Of a stretch of DNA of 64,000 nucleotides, positions 36,572 through 48,200 are shown in pieces (within the stretch, counting starts at the first letter, position 1; every line of letters starts with the position of its first letter). Made by a program: the position numbers and the translations under genes. The stretch covers positions 27,746,015 to 27,810,014 of the forward strand of contig OU015528.1 of NCBI GenBank assembly GCA_907165065.1. Direction: 5' to 3'. The stretch comes from Caprimulgus europaeus (lineage: Eukaryota > Chordata > Aves > Caprimulgiformes > Caprimulgidae). The notes beneath the pieces were generated by a model. It made no database searches, was not told the origin of the DNA, and was given only the letters and a program-made list of their open reading frames with translations.

Positions 36572-36637
36572 GAAGGAAGGAAGGAAGGAAGGAAGGAAGG
36601 AAGGAAGGAAGGAAGGAAGGAAGGAAGGAAGGAAGGA
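36572..36637. repeat. (GGAA)n microsatellite, about 16 units
   Basis: A pure or nearly pure GAAG/GGAA tetranucleotide array of about 66 bp. It creates artificial open frames on both strands (repeated KEGR on plus, repeated LPSF on minus). GGAA arrays can bind ETS-family proteins, but nothing here shows that this one does. Confidence 0.97.
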
Positions 36638-36791
36638 GCCTGGTTCACTGTGTGACATCAGTGGGAGAAGGGTAAGCAGGAGAGCAAACCCAAAACCAAC
36701 TCATGAAATCAAAGGCCATAAAGACCAAAATCACTTGTAGAAACAAAACTGGAGTATTGCTCTTCCTCCTTTTTGCCTCGCTGCAGCAGAG
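36638..36791. promoter_or_regulatory. Possible splice acceptor upstream of the small ORF
   Basis: A pyrimidine-rich tract, GCTCTTCCTCCTTTTTGCCT (about 36759-36778), is followed by CGCTGCAG ending at 36786. This is a good match to a 3' splice site. The candidate ATG at 36792 lies six bases downstream. The match is suggestive only; such tracts are common. Confidence 0.3.
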
Positions 36792-36908
36792 ATGGGAAAG
36801 GACCGAGCCATCGCCTGCTTGGCCGTGGGGCTGGTGCTGAGCACGATAGTGTGTTTGCTGAGCAAATGCTGGCCCAGCAGCAACTCTGGAAGATTTAAGA
36901 AAGGATGA
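36792..36908 (+). CDS. Candidate small ORF with one membrane segment (38 codons)
   Basis: I do not recognise this frame. It starts at an ATG with a purine at -3 and G at +4, a good vertebrate initiation context. It encodes a short basic start (MGKDR), about 19 hydrophobic residues (AIACLAVGLVLSTIVCLLS), then a polar basic tail ending in SNSGRFKKG. A splice-acceptor-like tract lies just upstream. The next frame, open from about 36861 to 37020, reads LEDLRKDEASYENFTTTTEM, which also looks protein-like and has a YENF motif. The two together could be one exon broken by a frameshift, or an exon whose true frame is the second one. Chance remains possible because both are short. Confidence 0.3.
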   Translation: MGKDRAIACLAVGLVLSTIVCLLSKCWPSSNSGRFKKG

Positions 36909-37020
36909 AGCGAGTTATGAGAACTTCACCACTACGACTGAGATGCTAATAACATCACGGGGACACCTGAGGATACTATTGTACTTACCAAAGCATGAGA
37001 ATCAACATTATCCTCTCTAA

Positions 37021-38058
37021 GTTATACAAATGACAGAAGGTTATTTAGTGTCCATCTGTTTTTGTTCAGGAGGTAGTAAATAATTATTTCTCAAATGTCC
37101 ACTAAAGGCTTTTGATTGATCCGAGCTGCCAGAAATCAGGATTTTTCCTAGCCTACAACTGTCACTTTCCATGTTACCTGAGACCAAAATGAGGCATTCC
37201 CACTTTTTATATCTCTTTCATGAAGGCAGTGTGATTGCTTGTTTATAGAAGATGGGTATTAGTACAGCTCAGGGAATCAAAAAATAATAGGCACTATCCA
37301 GCAGAGGGAGCACAATAACATAAAAACCCTTCAGTTGTAAGGTGAAGAACTTTTTCTATTTAAATCCAAATATTTGGCAATCTGAGTTTACTGTTTTAGC
37401 ATATGAGGTGGAAAACATAGAATTTGAATAAAGAGATAGAAGAGAGGGATAGCAAACAAATACAAGTATCAAAATAATTTAGTTACTTTTATTTTCATCC
37501 ATAACAAAGCAGATATAACTAAAGTTCTGGAAAAATTAAGGTTTACTAAGAGGACATCAAGGAAGAGTAATGACATTTATTTTAAAATGTTGATTTGAAT
37601 TTAAATAGAACTGGCTGCTCTGGCTGAAAGACTCAAGTGCTGCTTTCAGTTTGACTGTGCACTTCCTCTTGTTGTTAATGAAGTCATACATCACAGAAAT
37701 AACTGATACACCCATTCATTCGGTTTATGTGTAATTTTTAGAGTCCAAAATGACAGAAATCTTACTAGATGTGTTCTGTCTTCTGTGACTGTTACACTTT
37801 CTAACCTAATCACATTCAAATAATTGTGAACTAAAAAAAAGAAAGAAGAGCTAATACCTATTTTACAAGCAACGGTCATAAACCAGAGAAAGAATTAGTC
37901 ACATTTTGATGTGACTTACATGAACTACAATAATTAAAGAAACAATGTAATAGTTTAAAATTAAGATTTGCCATCTTAAATGCAAGCATTTCTCAGGGTG
38001 CATTTCATTAATATATTTATCCCACAAGATTTTTTAATTAGGACATCTAAATTCTAAG
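37021..38058. other. Noncoding stretch, no recognisable feature
   Basis: AT-rich sequence without open frames of note or recognised repeats. Confidence 0.55.
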
Positions 38059-38150
38059 CTCTGCCACTGACTGTTATTTGACCTTTGGCAATTCACAGTC
38101 TTTCTAAGAGAGTTTCTGTTATCTTTGTAATGAAAATCATATTGATTTCA
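38059..38150 (+). mobile_element. MIR-like SINE remnant
   Basis: The sequence follows the MIR core in order: CTCTGCCACTGACTGTTATT, then TGACCTTTGGCAATTCAC, then TTTCTGTTATCTTTGTAATG followed by AAAATCAT. The MIR consensus has CTCTGCCACTTAC, GTGACCTTGGGCAAGTCAC and a TTTCCTCATCTGTAAAATG tail in the same spacing. This is the best of the three MIR-like matches in the window. Confidence 0.7.
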
Positions 38151-38803
38151 CAGCTGGCTAGAGTGTAACAGCAGCTTTGCCTGCTGGTATAAAGTACCGT
38201 TGAAATAAAAACATAATTTTAAAAGGAAAGAGAGAAGAAAGAACTGGATGTTCTGATCAGAAATGCTAATGACAGCTAACTAGAGGTAGAATATATTTGT
38301 TTTAACTCTTTCAGGTTTTCCAAAGAAAAAGACAAGTGTGATGAAGACTGATTAGTGTTTTTTCTGTTAAGCAAACGTAATTTTTTCTCCACAAACTGGT
38401 AGTAAGATTAACAACTGAAACAAAACATCTATACTGCTAAATATTGAGGATGCCCCCATCCAGCAGATTGTTCACTTTGTTGTATAATGTCCTAAGGAAA
38501 TTAGGTTTATGCAGGCTTATTATCCATTCACTCAACTATTTCCTGGCTTTCACAGGTAAATCTTCAACCTCTTGGACAATTTCAGCCAAATATAGCACAA
38601 CAGTAGAAGTCTTAGAGATAGTAAAGACTTTTGATCACTTGATTCAACTGAGAGTTTAATGGATTAAGTTTAATGGACACTTACAACCTTTGCTAGTCTC
38701 ACATGTGACTAAAAATAACTAGTTAAGCTATCACATTCCAAAAGTAGACTGAAAACAAGGCATTGCTAGAAGTTTCTTAACCCCATTATAGACATCTTTA
38801 CCC
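38151..38803. other. Noncoding stretch, no recognisable feature
   Basis: AT-rich. The open frame 38444-38659 (+) has no recognised domain. Confidence 0.5.
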
Positions 38804-39413
38804 TGACAGGACAAGCTGACCCACAGAAAGTAAAGGTGTCATCTTGGGAAGAAGTCTGAAGAATTATTTCTTAGGCATACTGACAGCATTCTGGGAGAAC
38901 ATCCCCTTCGACTTAAACAATGCGACATTGAAAGATAGTTCCATATATGCTGGGCCTCGTCAAGTTCATAGCAGATTGAGGCGTCAAGTCCTAGCAACAG
39001 GGTAGATAAGGTAGTGATGCTAGAATAAACCATTTTTGTGGAGACAGAAGTATTGTAAACAGGCCAAAAGAAGAACTAAGCATGCGCAGAAGAAAAGTTC
39101 AACTAAAGGGCACAGTGGCAAAAATTTCTACGATCACCAGACAGCCCCCAAAGACAACCAGTACGCATGTGAAAAGGGACATTTACATATATTAATGAAT
39201 TCCTAGAAATGTAATGAATGTGCTTATGATTTCCTGGAAAAGTAATGAATATGCATGTTTTGATAGTATAAAGCTTTTCTAGATAGACAAATCGGTATGC
39301 ACGATAGGTGGAGTGATCCCCCATGCATCTGGTGTTTTAATAAAGAATGCCTGCTTTCTAAAACTCCAAAACGAGTCTTAGAGAGTTTCTTCCGACCAGC
39401 TTTTTCGGTATCA
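38804..39413 (+). mobile_element. Endogenous retrovirus LTR, apparently solo
   Basis: The right half has a retroviral LTR layout. A TATA box (TATAAAGC, 39267-39274) is followed 65 bp later by AATAAA (39339-39344) and then a short R-U5 that ends in CGGTATCA at 39413. No primer binding site or gag-like sequence follows, which suggests a solo LTR. The left end is tentative: a TG at 38804 gives 610 bp, with flanks TTACCC and ATACCT that share only TACC. The left part could therefore start elsewhere. Minus-strand frames at 39103-39427 are by-products. Confidence 0.72.
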
Positions 39414-42400
39414 ATACCTAAACTCAAACTGTTTATAGCTCATATACTTGTGTATTCCACAGCACTTCCAGAATATCTTATTTCATTAGTCAAACATAAA
39501 TTCATTCATTTCTACACAATTCTATATTAGTAATGTCTTAAGGTCACAACAACCTTACAAAATTATTTTAGGATTACGATGACTTCACTAAGGTCATTAA
39601 AACTGTAGTCAAAACCGCTGAACTTCAAAAATGTCTTATTAAAAGTTTCTTACTGCTTATCATCAAAACATTCTCATGATCCTCTATAGATATAAAAATC
39701 CAACAAATTAACTTTTAGAAGGTTTTATTGTCTTCTTTCCAATTAACAAATACAAATAGCTTTCACTAGGTCAAGACAATCCCTCATTACCTCACAACAA
39801 CCAACAAAACATCTAGTTCAGGCAGGCTTCTTAAAAGCGCAGCTCATTTTCATGTACATGATGGCCACTACCAAAACATGCTCTGTGGTAGGAACAGGTA
39901 TGGATGGTGACCCGTAAGTAGACAAGAGGAAAAATGAATTAATGCTGGCCACACATGGCCACACACACACATGCACTCCCAGATAAGCAGATAAACCTAT
40001 GTGTGAGAAGACAGCTGATATAAAACATCCGTGAGACAAACCTTGTATGAGAAGTAGCTGAAAAGGGTGGTGGGAACTACCCGAAAGGGTCTGGGACTCA
40101 GCAGTTCCCCCATCCATAAATGATCTGTTGAGTCTAACATAAAGTCCCCCAGAACTGTGGGAGTCAAGTGGAAAAGAAAACTCAAGCTGAAGGAAACTTT
40201 GAAATCCACAAACTTTACAAAATTTATGAAGTCCTGGATACTCTTGAGACAGGGAGGCATTGTGACCACAGGCACAGTGAAAAACTAACCAGAATTCAAA
40301 CCACCTCTTTCATGTTTTTTTCTGTAAAGATTGCATTTCAGGCAGATAACAGATAATCTGTTCTATACATCAGGATTGTTATTGCATTACCCCATCATTG
40401 GGAACAAGAACTGCACTGATACAGTTTACTAATGGGGTCTTACAGAGGTTTGCACAGGGGTGACTGGGTTTGCAGCAGTGCAGGATACCACTCTCAATAC
40501 AGCTGGGCAAAATGACAGCAAAATCCAGCTCAGAGTTTTGGGTAAGGTCTATTCTGGCTTTTGAAATTTGTCATTTTAATGTTAATACCTCTAGGAATTA
40601 CTGCTATACAAATACATGGGTGATAATGCACATTACATTATACATATTTGGTTTTAAATTTTTAGTCATTTTAAACATCCAGTCTAAGAGCTATTAGTCT
40701 CAGAGTCAAGACTTGATTAATATTTAAAGTCTTTAACTATGGAGAATTAAGCCATTTAATCCAATTTACTTTAAAATTTGTCTCTTATGTTTGTAAGTCT
40801 CATTAATGTTCATGCAAATATGCATTACATATAATCAGTCCAAGATATCATGTAGCACACCAAAGTACATCAAAGTGGTATTTCTAAAGCACAGTTTTAT
40901 GTCACTATATAGTAAACCCTGGTAGAGTCTCGGGGGCAGAATTAAGCCCACGTATGCACTGCAAAAGTCCTCCTATATAGCTACATCATTGAAGGCACAT
41001 GTGTGGGGTAGGTAAATCATGAGCCCTGGCGCACATACTGTGCTGACACAACCGTCTGTGCAAGTGGGGGGTGTGAGGTGCTTATGCCAAACTTACACCA
41101 CTCTGAGGTGGTGCAATTTCCTCTGAAATGTGCTGTCTTCCTCCCACAGCAAGTGCCATACCTCTACCAGGAGTCTCTGCTACACCCGCAGCTCTGGGGG
41201 ACAGAGCACCCCAACAGTAATCCTCACTTCCCAGCTAGGCACTTCCCGGAGGGCTTGGCTTCTGCTTTTGCCTGGGCTTTGTGCCAGCTCCATCCATCAG
41301 GTATTGCAGTGATTTCCTCCTCTACATGGCATTAGCAGTATTTTGTCTCGCAGAACAGATATGACATGTCCCAGCAGCAGAATGGAATTGCATATTAAAA
41401 ACACAACATGAAACTACCGTTCGGAATTCCAACAGATACAACAACAGTCATTTAAAAATCTCTACTATTTAGGAATGTCTGTTTAGCTGCTGTCAAGGTA
41501 TATATTCAACTTTTAAAAGTTTTGATTACCTGCTAGGATATACTATGGCTACCATATTCCAGAGAAACATAAATCTCTTCTGTGGTAAATGCTCTTACCA
41601 TAAAGCTCTTGGGTACGAATTTGTTTTCCTGAATGCAAAAAAAAAAAATCATATGAACTTGCTTTATTAAACAAAGTCTAGGAAAAAACAAAACCCAACA
41701 ACAACAACAACCCACCACCACCTTTTAGGAACAGAAATAATTTTTTAGCCACAGGCCATTATGGATCATTAAGGAAGTGCCAAACTGATACTCACTTATC
41801 TAGGTTAATGGCCATCATGAGCTATCCGTTGCTATGAAACTGTTTAAAATCCATTGTGTCTATTGAATGTAAGGAAATCTACCTGGAAAACCACATTGAA
41901 CATGTGTCTGATCTCCATTAGAGAACACGAAGGTGCTGGTTTTAAAAACATAACAAAAATCTATGAAGATACTTGCTTCTTGCTTTTGAGTTTGTCAATT
42001 AAGAATTTGACTGTTTATTAAACTTGTTTTCTTTTTAATGTCTTTCATATGAACACATGTTCTTAAGAGTTAGAGCCATGAGGAATTTAAGCATGTCAAC
42101 AAGTTGCTGAATGGTGCAGAGATTCCCAGTGGGCTGGGCCACTTTTTCATGGACTACCATGAACTTTTTTCTTGTCAACACTCAGTGTTTTAACATGTTC
42201 CAGGAATTTGCTGTGGATCACAGTCTGAAAAATACCAGTGGCAGTGTCTTATTGAGCTTGCTTTAAGCAATCAACTTAAAACAGTAGAAGCTACATGGTT
42301 TTGAGAAGGCAGAGCATCTTGCCAATAACTTCTATGGATAGAGCTGCCTATTACTGAGGCCAGACTGCTTCCAATAACTGACCAATTTCATTTAAACTTA

Positions 42401-43084
42401 ACTTCAGATAACTCTACCCTGTGCTGAAATCTAAAGGACATGTAAGTTTGCAGGAGCATAGGTATCCAAAATTTTGGCTCAGTTTCCTGTTCATTGAATA
42501 AGTGGCTACATCCTGTCAGTGCATAAATTTTCAATGTTGCAGCCTTGCAAAGTCACCTAAACCCTGATATCACTGGACCCAAACTCCTGATAAATCTCAG
42601 TGGTATTTTTAAACCCCAAGTTCCCTATTCACTTTGCAGCCCCAGCTGCACCCTTTTTCCCAACAAGCAGGACACTTGGAATAACACACCTGTTTTCTAA
42701 TTTGCATCTTCATCTGGAGCAGCATTTGAACCAAAGTTCAAACCATCCATCCTACCTATGCTTCAGGCAACATTGCTAAGCCTTACCTACTGAGTACACC
42801 CTACAGTTATTTCAATGGCAGAAGAGCATTACACATCATATACATATATCCATGGTACATATCTGGTCCCACTTCATGTATATATACCTCTGTCTCTGAG
42901 GGGAAAGTGGAAGGGAGGAAGGAGGTTTGAAGCAAGCCTGGGGTGAGGTTAAGTGTCCTGGCAGCCATATTCAGTTCATGTGCCATAAATGTGGAATCTG
43001 TAGGTACAGTGGTTTCCCAGGGCCTACATCTGACAAACCTGAGGAAGGACAGTGTTTCCTACAAGCCAAGACCCAAGGCCCAGC
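39414..43084. other. Noncoding stretch, no gene seen
   Basis: AT-rich DNA with a short (CA)n at 39958-39970, an A run near 41637-41648 and a (CAA)n/(CCA)n run at about 41694-41722. No convincing exon or repeat family is visible. Confidence 0.55.
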
Positions 43085-43739
43085 TGTCCTGGTTTTTATC
43101 TGGAACTGAGCTGGGTTTCTTTTTAGTAGCTAGAATAGTGTTGCATTTTGCTTTCAGCCTGGGATTTGTTATGAGAGAGACACTGATAACATTCCAGTGT
43201 TTGCATTTTTGTCACTGGAAGTGCGGGACTTCATGTTTTGTCAGTCTACAAGTGGAAGATCTAAGGGGGCGAGGAATATTGACATGAATAAGCTAAACTG
43301 ATGTTCAGATATGCCAATGGGATATTCCATATTATATCACTTCATGTCCAGCATATTAGTGAGGGTCTCTTCCTCTTTTAGCTCTCTCTGGCTTTTGCTC
43401 GAGCTCTCGCTCTTCCAGGATTGCGGTTTCAGTTTGGGATTGTTGCTCCTCTGGGATCGTTACCTGGGATCAGACCAGGCTTGGTCAGCGGGTGGTGAGC
43501 AGTTGCACTGGGTATCACTCATTTGCATATTTTGTTACTGTTATCATTATCACTCCTATTTTAATATTAGTACTATTTTAAGGGTTTTTTTATTTCTATT
43601 ATTAAATTGTTTTTATCTCAACCTATGAGTCTCCTTATCCTTGCCCCAATCCTTTCCCCTGTCCCCTGGGGGTGGGGGGGAAGTGGGTGAACTGCTGTGT
43701 TGGCTGCTGGCCAAGGGCTAGCCCAGTGAAACTATCACA
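43085..43739 (+). mobile_element. Solo LTR of an avian ERVL-type endogenous retrovirus
   Basis: A 655-bp segment begins TGTCCTGGTTT and ends ACTATCACA. The 5 bp CCAGC flanks both sides exactly (43080-43084 and 43740-43744). The TG...CA ends and 5-bp duplication fit class III (ERVL-like) proviruses. The interior follows a common bird LTR pattern: AGTAGCT near the start, a GGGATATTCCAT block at 43319-43330, a degraded TATA region near 43350, and ATTAAA (43601-43606) as the likely poly(A) signal. No internal viral genes are present, so it is the product of recombination between two LTRs. Confidence 0.93.
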
Positions 43740-44817
43740 CCAGCTCAGCACGGCTCAGTGACAGCAGTGACTGCTGCTCAGCTCTGATGGCCACAGTGCC
43801 TTTCTTCAGGATCAAGCTCTCCTGAGCTCTAAGCAGCTAAAGTGGAAAGAGGATGCAAGTAGCTAGCAAGGTGCCTTGGGGTGGGCACTGCTGCCCTGAA
43901 TTTAAACCAATTTCTCTGCTCCTGGTTTTGCCCAAAGAAGACCTTCCATAATTGAACAGACTCAACTATCTAAAAATCAAATATTCAAGAAACAGAACAG
44001 CCAAGTCAAATTTCTGTGACATTCTGCAGTAGAAGTGCTATGTCCTGGTCATGTTACTGGCAATGCAAACAAACTACATTCAAGTTATAATGCAAACTGT
44101 GAAAAAACAAAGACTGTCCAGAATTAAACAAATAAATAGATTCAAAACTCTGTCAGGAGAATGTGTTTGAGAATCATGAGTCAGCAGTCAGCCTCCTCGG
44201 CCCAACCATTTTATTCTGGAGGATTCAACCACAAAGGCAGTAATAAGGATTTTTAAAGTTCTCTCTGCAATGTCTACACTTTATTCTTTCAGTTTTTAAA
44301 TGGATTTCACATAATGCATACAATTTTTGAGAACTGAAGTGCTACTTCTAATATTTCCAGTTAAATGAAATCTTTAAAATAGAAGGAACGATGATATAAA
44401 AACCTAAAACTATATATAGTATTCTGAATGCAATTAGGGCAATTTTATTCAATTGATTTCTGAAGTTCCCTCATGAGTGATCTACAGTGGTATCATTCAG
44501 TACAACAGTAACAGGTACCGAAAATGTAATTTTAAACAAATGAATTTTATCACATTATATGTTTTTCCTCTATTACAGCCAACTTTCCAAGTACTTCTGC
44601 ACAATTATCTAAATGAAACTATATCAAAAAGTACTTTATTCCAAGATGTATTTCCATTTTTCATAACAAGATCACAAGAGTAATAGCATTGTTTACCATC
44701 TTTGCTACAGAAGGATTATACCACTACTTGAAGACAAGGATGAGATAGCGTTAAAAAGAGTACATGGAGCCTATCTTTTAAACTACAGTTTTACTACTAG
44801 AGTAAAATATACAGTAG
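43740..44817. other. Noncoding stretch, no recognisable feature
   Basis: After the right-hand target duplication the sequence is AT-rich and shows no recognised element. Confidence 0.5.
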
Positions 44818-45275
44818 AACTAGAAGGGACCTCTAGAAGACACCTAATCCATCCTCCAGCCTGCAGGAAGCAGTTATTCAAGTACTCTGATCTTACAGAT
44901 CTCCAATGGAGATGGAAACTCCAAAGCTTTGCCGAGCAATCTATTCCCTGTCCTCACCATTAAAGTTTTCTGTAATTTCTAAAATAAATCTTCCTTGCTG
45001 TAATTTAAGCCTATTACTTCTTGTTCTATCAAACAAAGGCGAGGGAAATAGATTGTTCTCTTCCTCCTTGGAGTAACCTCTTGTTTTATAATGTCTTTGC
45101 TCTATCTTTTCTGTGTCAGACTTAACTAACACAATTTATTCAATTTTTTCTTTTAGGTTGTAATTTCTACACTTCTGATCTTGTCACTCTCCTCTGGACT
45201 GTCTCCAGTTTATTCTCTTCTTTCTTCAAGTCTCGTGTCTAAATCTGGACATGATATTCTAATTCAGTATAAAAT
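44818..45275 (-). mobile_element. Ancient CR1/L3-like LINE 3' region
   Basis: It reads as the reverse complement of an old CR1 end. GAAGGGACCTCTAGA with CACCTAATCCATCC is the 3' UTR block. It is followed upstream by ATTACTTCTTGTTCTATC, then CTCTCCTCTGGACTGTCTCC and CTGGACATGATATTCTAATT, which match the ordered landmarks of CR1/L3 elements. No frame survives. Divergence is much greater than in the copies at 1 and 14981. Confidence 0.85.
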
Positions 45276-48200
45276 TAAGATTTGCTAGTCCCAGTTTCCA
45301 TCTGATTATTTAAATAATGAAACTGATCATCTCCCAAGAAAAGAGTACCAAAGCTGTTGTTCTAATGCATAGTAATTGTCCTGCTGGAAAGCAAAGTTGA
45401 GAGTTAGATTAATTAAAGCACAGTTCAGTGAAAATCAATCTAAGGAAACTTGGGGTTTTTTTCAATTTGTGTCTTAATCCTGATTGACTTAACATCTAAG
45501 AAGGCACAAACTCTGATTCAAGTTTTCTTGCATCATACTATTTATATGAATTTTTTTGATGTCCAGTAAGAAAAACTCATATGAAGCCTTTCCCTCAGTG
45601 GTGTTTATATTTCCAAAGTCATGAAACAAGAGCAGGGAAGCTGCCCAGGTACGAGCTTCTGGATGACAGCTGGAGTAGATGGAGTAACAAGAAGTGGGAG
45701 GAGACAGTGGCTGAGCCAAGCACAGCTGGTGCAGTTTTTAACAGCTGATTCGGGATTAGGTTGTGATTTTACAGCTAGTTCTGCTGACTGACAGAACAGC
45801 CCCCAGCATAAGCCCACCTCACCAGCTATTCCGAGCAGCCTCTAGAAATTAGTGGCTGTGAGACCTCTGCTTGGGGTGCATGGTTGAAACTGGCCAAATG
45901 CTGTTTTCAGGGGGTAGGCTGGTGCAGAAAAGCGAACAGCTTGATTTCATAAGCCTTACTTCTTTAAGAGACCAGGCTACATAGTTTGTTTACTACTGTT
46001 GTGAGCTATATAAACAATAGCTTATTAAATGCTATCTTGAGATATTGATTTTAGATCTCCTGCTTAATTAAAACATATTAAAGTTTTAAATGAGACATGC
46101 AGGTGAGAACATGTCTACTCCTTTCCGTTCTTCTTTTCCGTCCTTCCTTATTTAACTGCTCTACTCTTTTCCCAAGAGAAAAAGATCCCTGCTTTTGAGA
46201 GCTGGATCCCAACATTCAACACACTGTCATTTATTTTGTCCTTACAGTGATTCTAGAACTAAATTCCATTGCATTTAGGTGGAGTCACTCAAGGATTACG
46301 TAGGATATTCATTATGCAAGACACAAGGTCAGTCTATTTATTCATTCCTGGAGGACTGCTACTTATGTCACCAATGACGATACCAATTCCACTGCAAAGA
46401 GTTATGGTTGTGACTCTAGGATTTCAGTTATAAATAAGTAAGAGGGTAGAGGTATTTATATTTGCATTAATTTGAAAAACTTATCCAGCAAACAACATTT
46501 TATATAGTCATTATTTGTAGATGCATTTGCTTTCAAACTAAATTGAATACTGGAGATTTCAGGAACAATACTGATAAAACTTCATCAGTGCACGAGCTTT
46601 AACAAGCTGCTTCAGTATATGGAGGAAATGTCATATTTACTTCTAGTTACTCTGATAACTTTGATACTAAGGGGTATTCACACTGTCTACTTCAAGCAGC
46701 TGTCTTTGTTATTATGAACCACCTCTTCAAAGGAGTCTACTTTTTTTCTAGTGATTATACAGGAACTTTGGAGACTATTCCTACCATCAACTATCCAACA
46801 TTAGGTACTTAACATGGCCTCCTTTTCTTTCTTTAGCAGAGTTAGACACTTAAAGTACAGTACATAATGTGACCAGTGAAGGGTAGGGGAAAGGAGATAA
46901 AATAGAAGAGGCATAAAATCTCATGAAGAGATTTTCTACAGAGCAAGCACTGACTGACCTGACAAAGAAGTTGAGGCAAGACTGAAGACAAGGCTGCTAA
47001 GACAGGCTGGATGATGGAGCAGTTGGAAAGAGATAGATAGGAAGCAGAGAAAATCAGTTTGGTTTGGCTAGGTAAGAGCAGAAACAAGGACTGGGATGTT
47101 ACCAGAAACACTGGAAGTGACGGGTAAGAAGACTGTAGCCTTGAGCTCCTAGGACAACGTTTTACTTATCCAAGAAATTAGGGCCCAAATGAACAAGCTA
47201 ATCAATTCAATTAGGATTCACTAATTGAGGAAAATGGGAACAGGACCCACAGACAGGGATTAGAGCAGACTGGCAAACATTGGGAAGGATGTGGCAGATG
47301 CATACACAGGTGGTGGAAAAAGGTAGAAAAGGCATCTCAGCCCCAAGATTTATTTGTTGTCATAAAACGCATGTCTAGCCAAAACTGAAGCTGGCCATGT
47401 GAGAACAGTAGCCTACTATTATTAGTTATTCTATCAGGTCTAGCCAGCAGAAGTGTGGTGTCTCCATATACAGTACAACATGGCAGAGCTTGTTCGCTAT
47501 GAGAATTTTCTCCTCTTAATAGATCTTGGTTGGACATGCAGTAAAAGTTTCTAGACGTAAAGGAAGCTTCTACGTTATCCACTTTGGTCTAACAAACACC
47601 ACAGATGCTCCTTCAGTCATACGTGTGCTAATTTAGGTTTGACATCTTGATCTGAAGATGGACATATTATTGCTAGTTACACTATTTAAAACTGATTACA
47701 CCTCTCCTATTTGAATTTGACTTTACTTTTCAAACACTGGCACTTCGCTTGCCTTATTTTTTTTTCTATGTATATACAGTTCTTTTCTTGTTATAAAATT
47801 ATTTATTTGGTGCAAGCAAGCTGCTATCTTCATAAAATTAACTCCTTAAGTATATAGACAGTCAGCAAAGGTGCAAACTGACATTCCCTGCCATTTTTTT
47901 CTAGCTTTCAAATCTATTTCTCAGAATGAGACAAACTTCTAAAGTAAACAAGATCATGGACAAAGAATCCATGAAGTTTTGCTTAAATCACAGTAACAAA
48001 CTGTTTTAATTAAAAAAATCTTTAAATATATTGAGTGTCTGTAATACAACTAACCAAAATGTGGGACAAATCATCAATATTTGTGCTTTACTGGATGTCA
48101 CTATGTAAACAAGATGTAATGTTTACTTATTATAAAGCCTATGTTAAAGACATATTACAACATTTTTCAAACTGCAATTAGTTAAAGGCCAGGGAAGAGG

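Noticed and set aside
36394..36675. Open frames with repeated KEGR or LPSF units
   Set aside because: Products of the GGAA microsatellite read in different frames.
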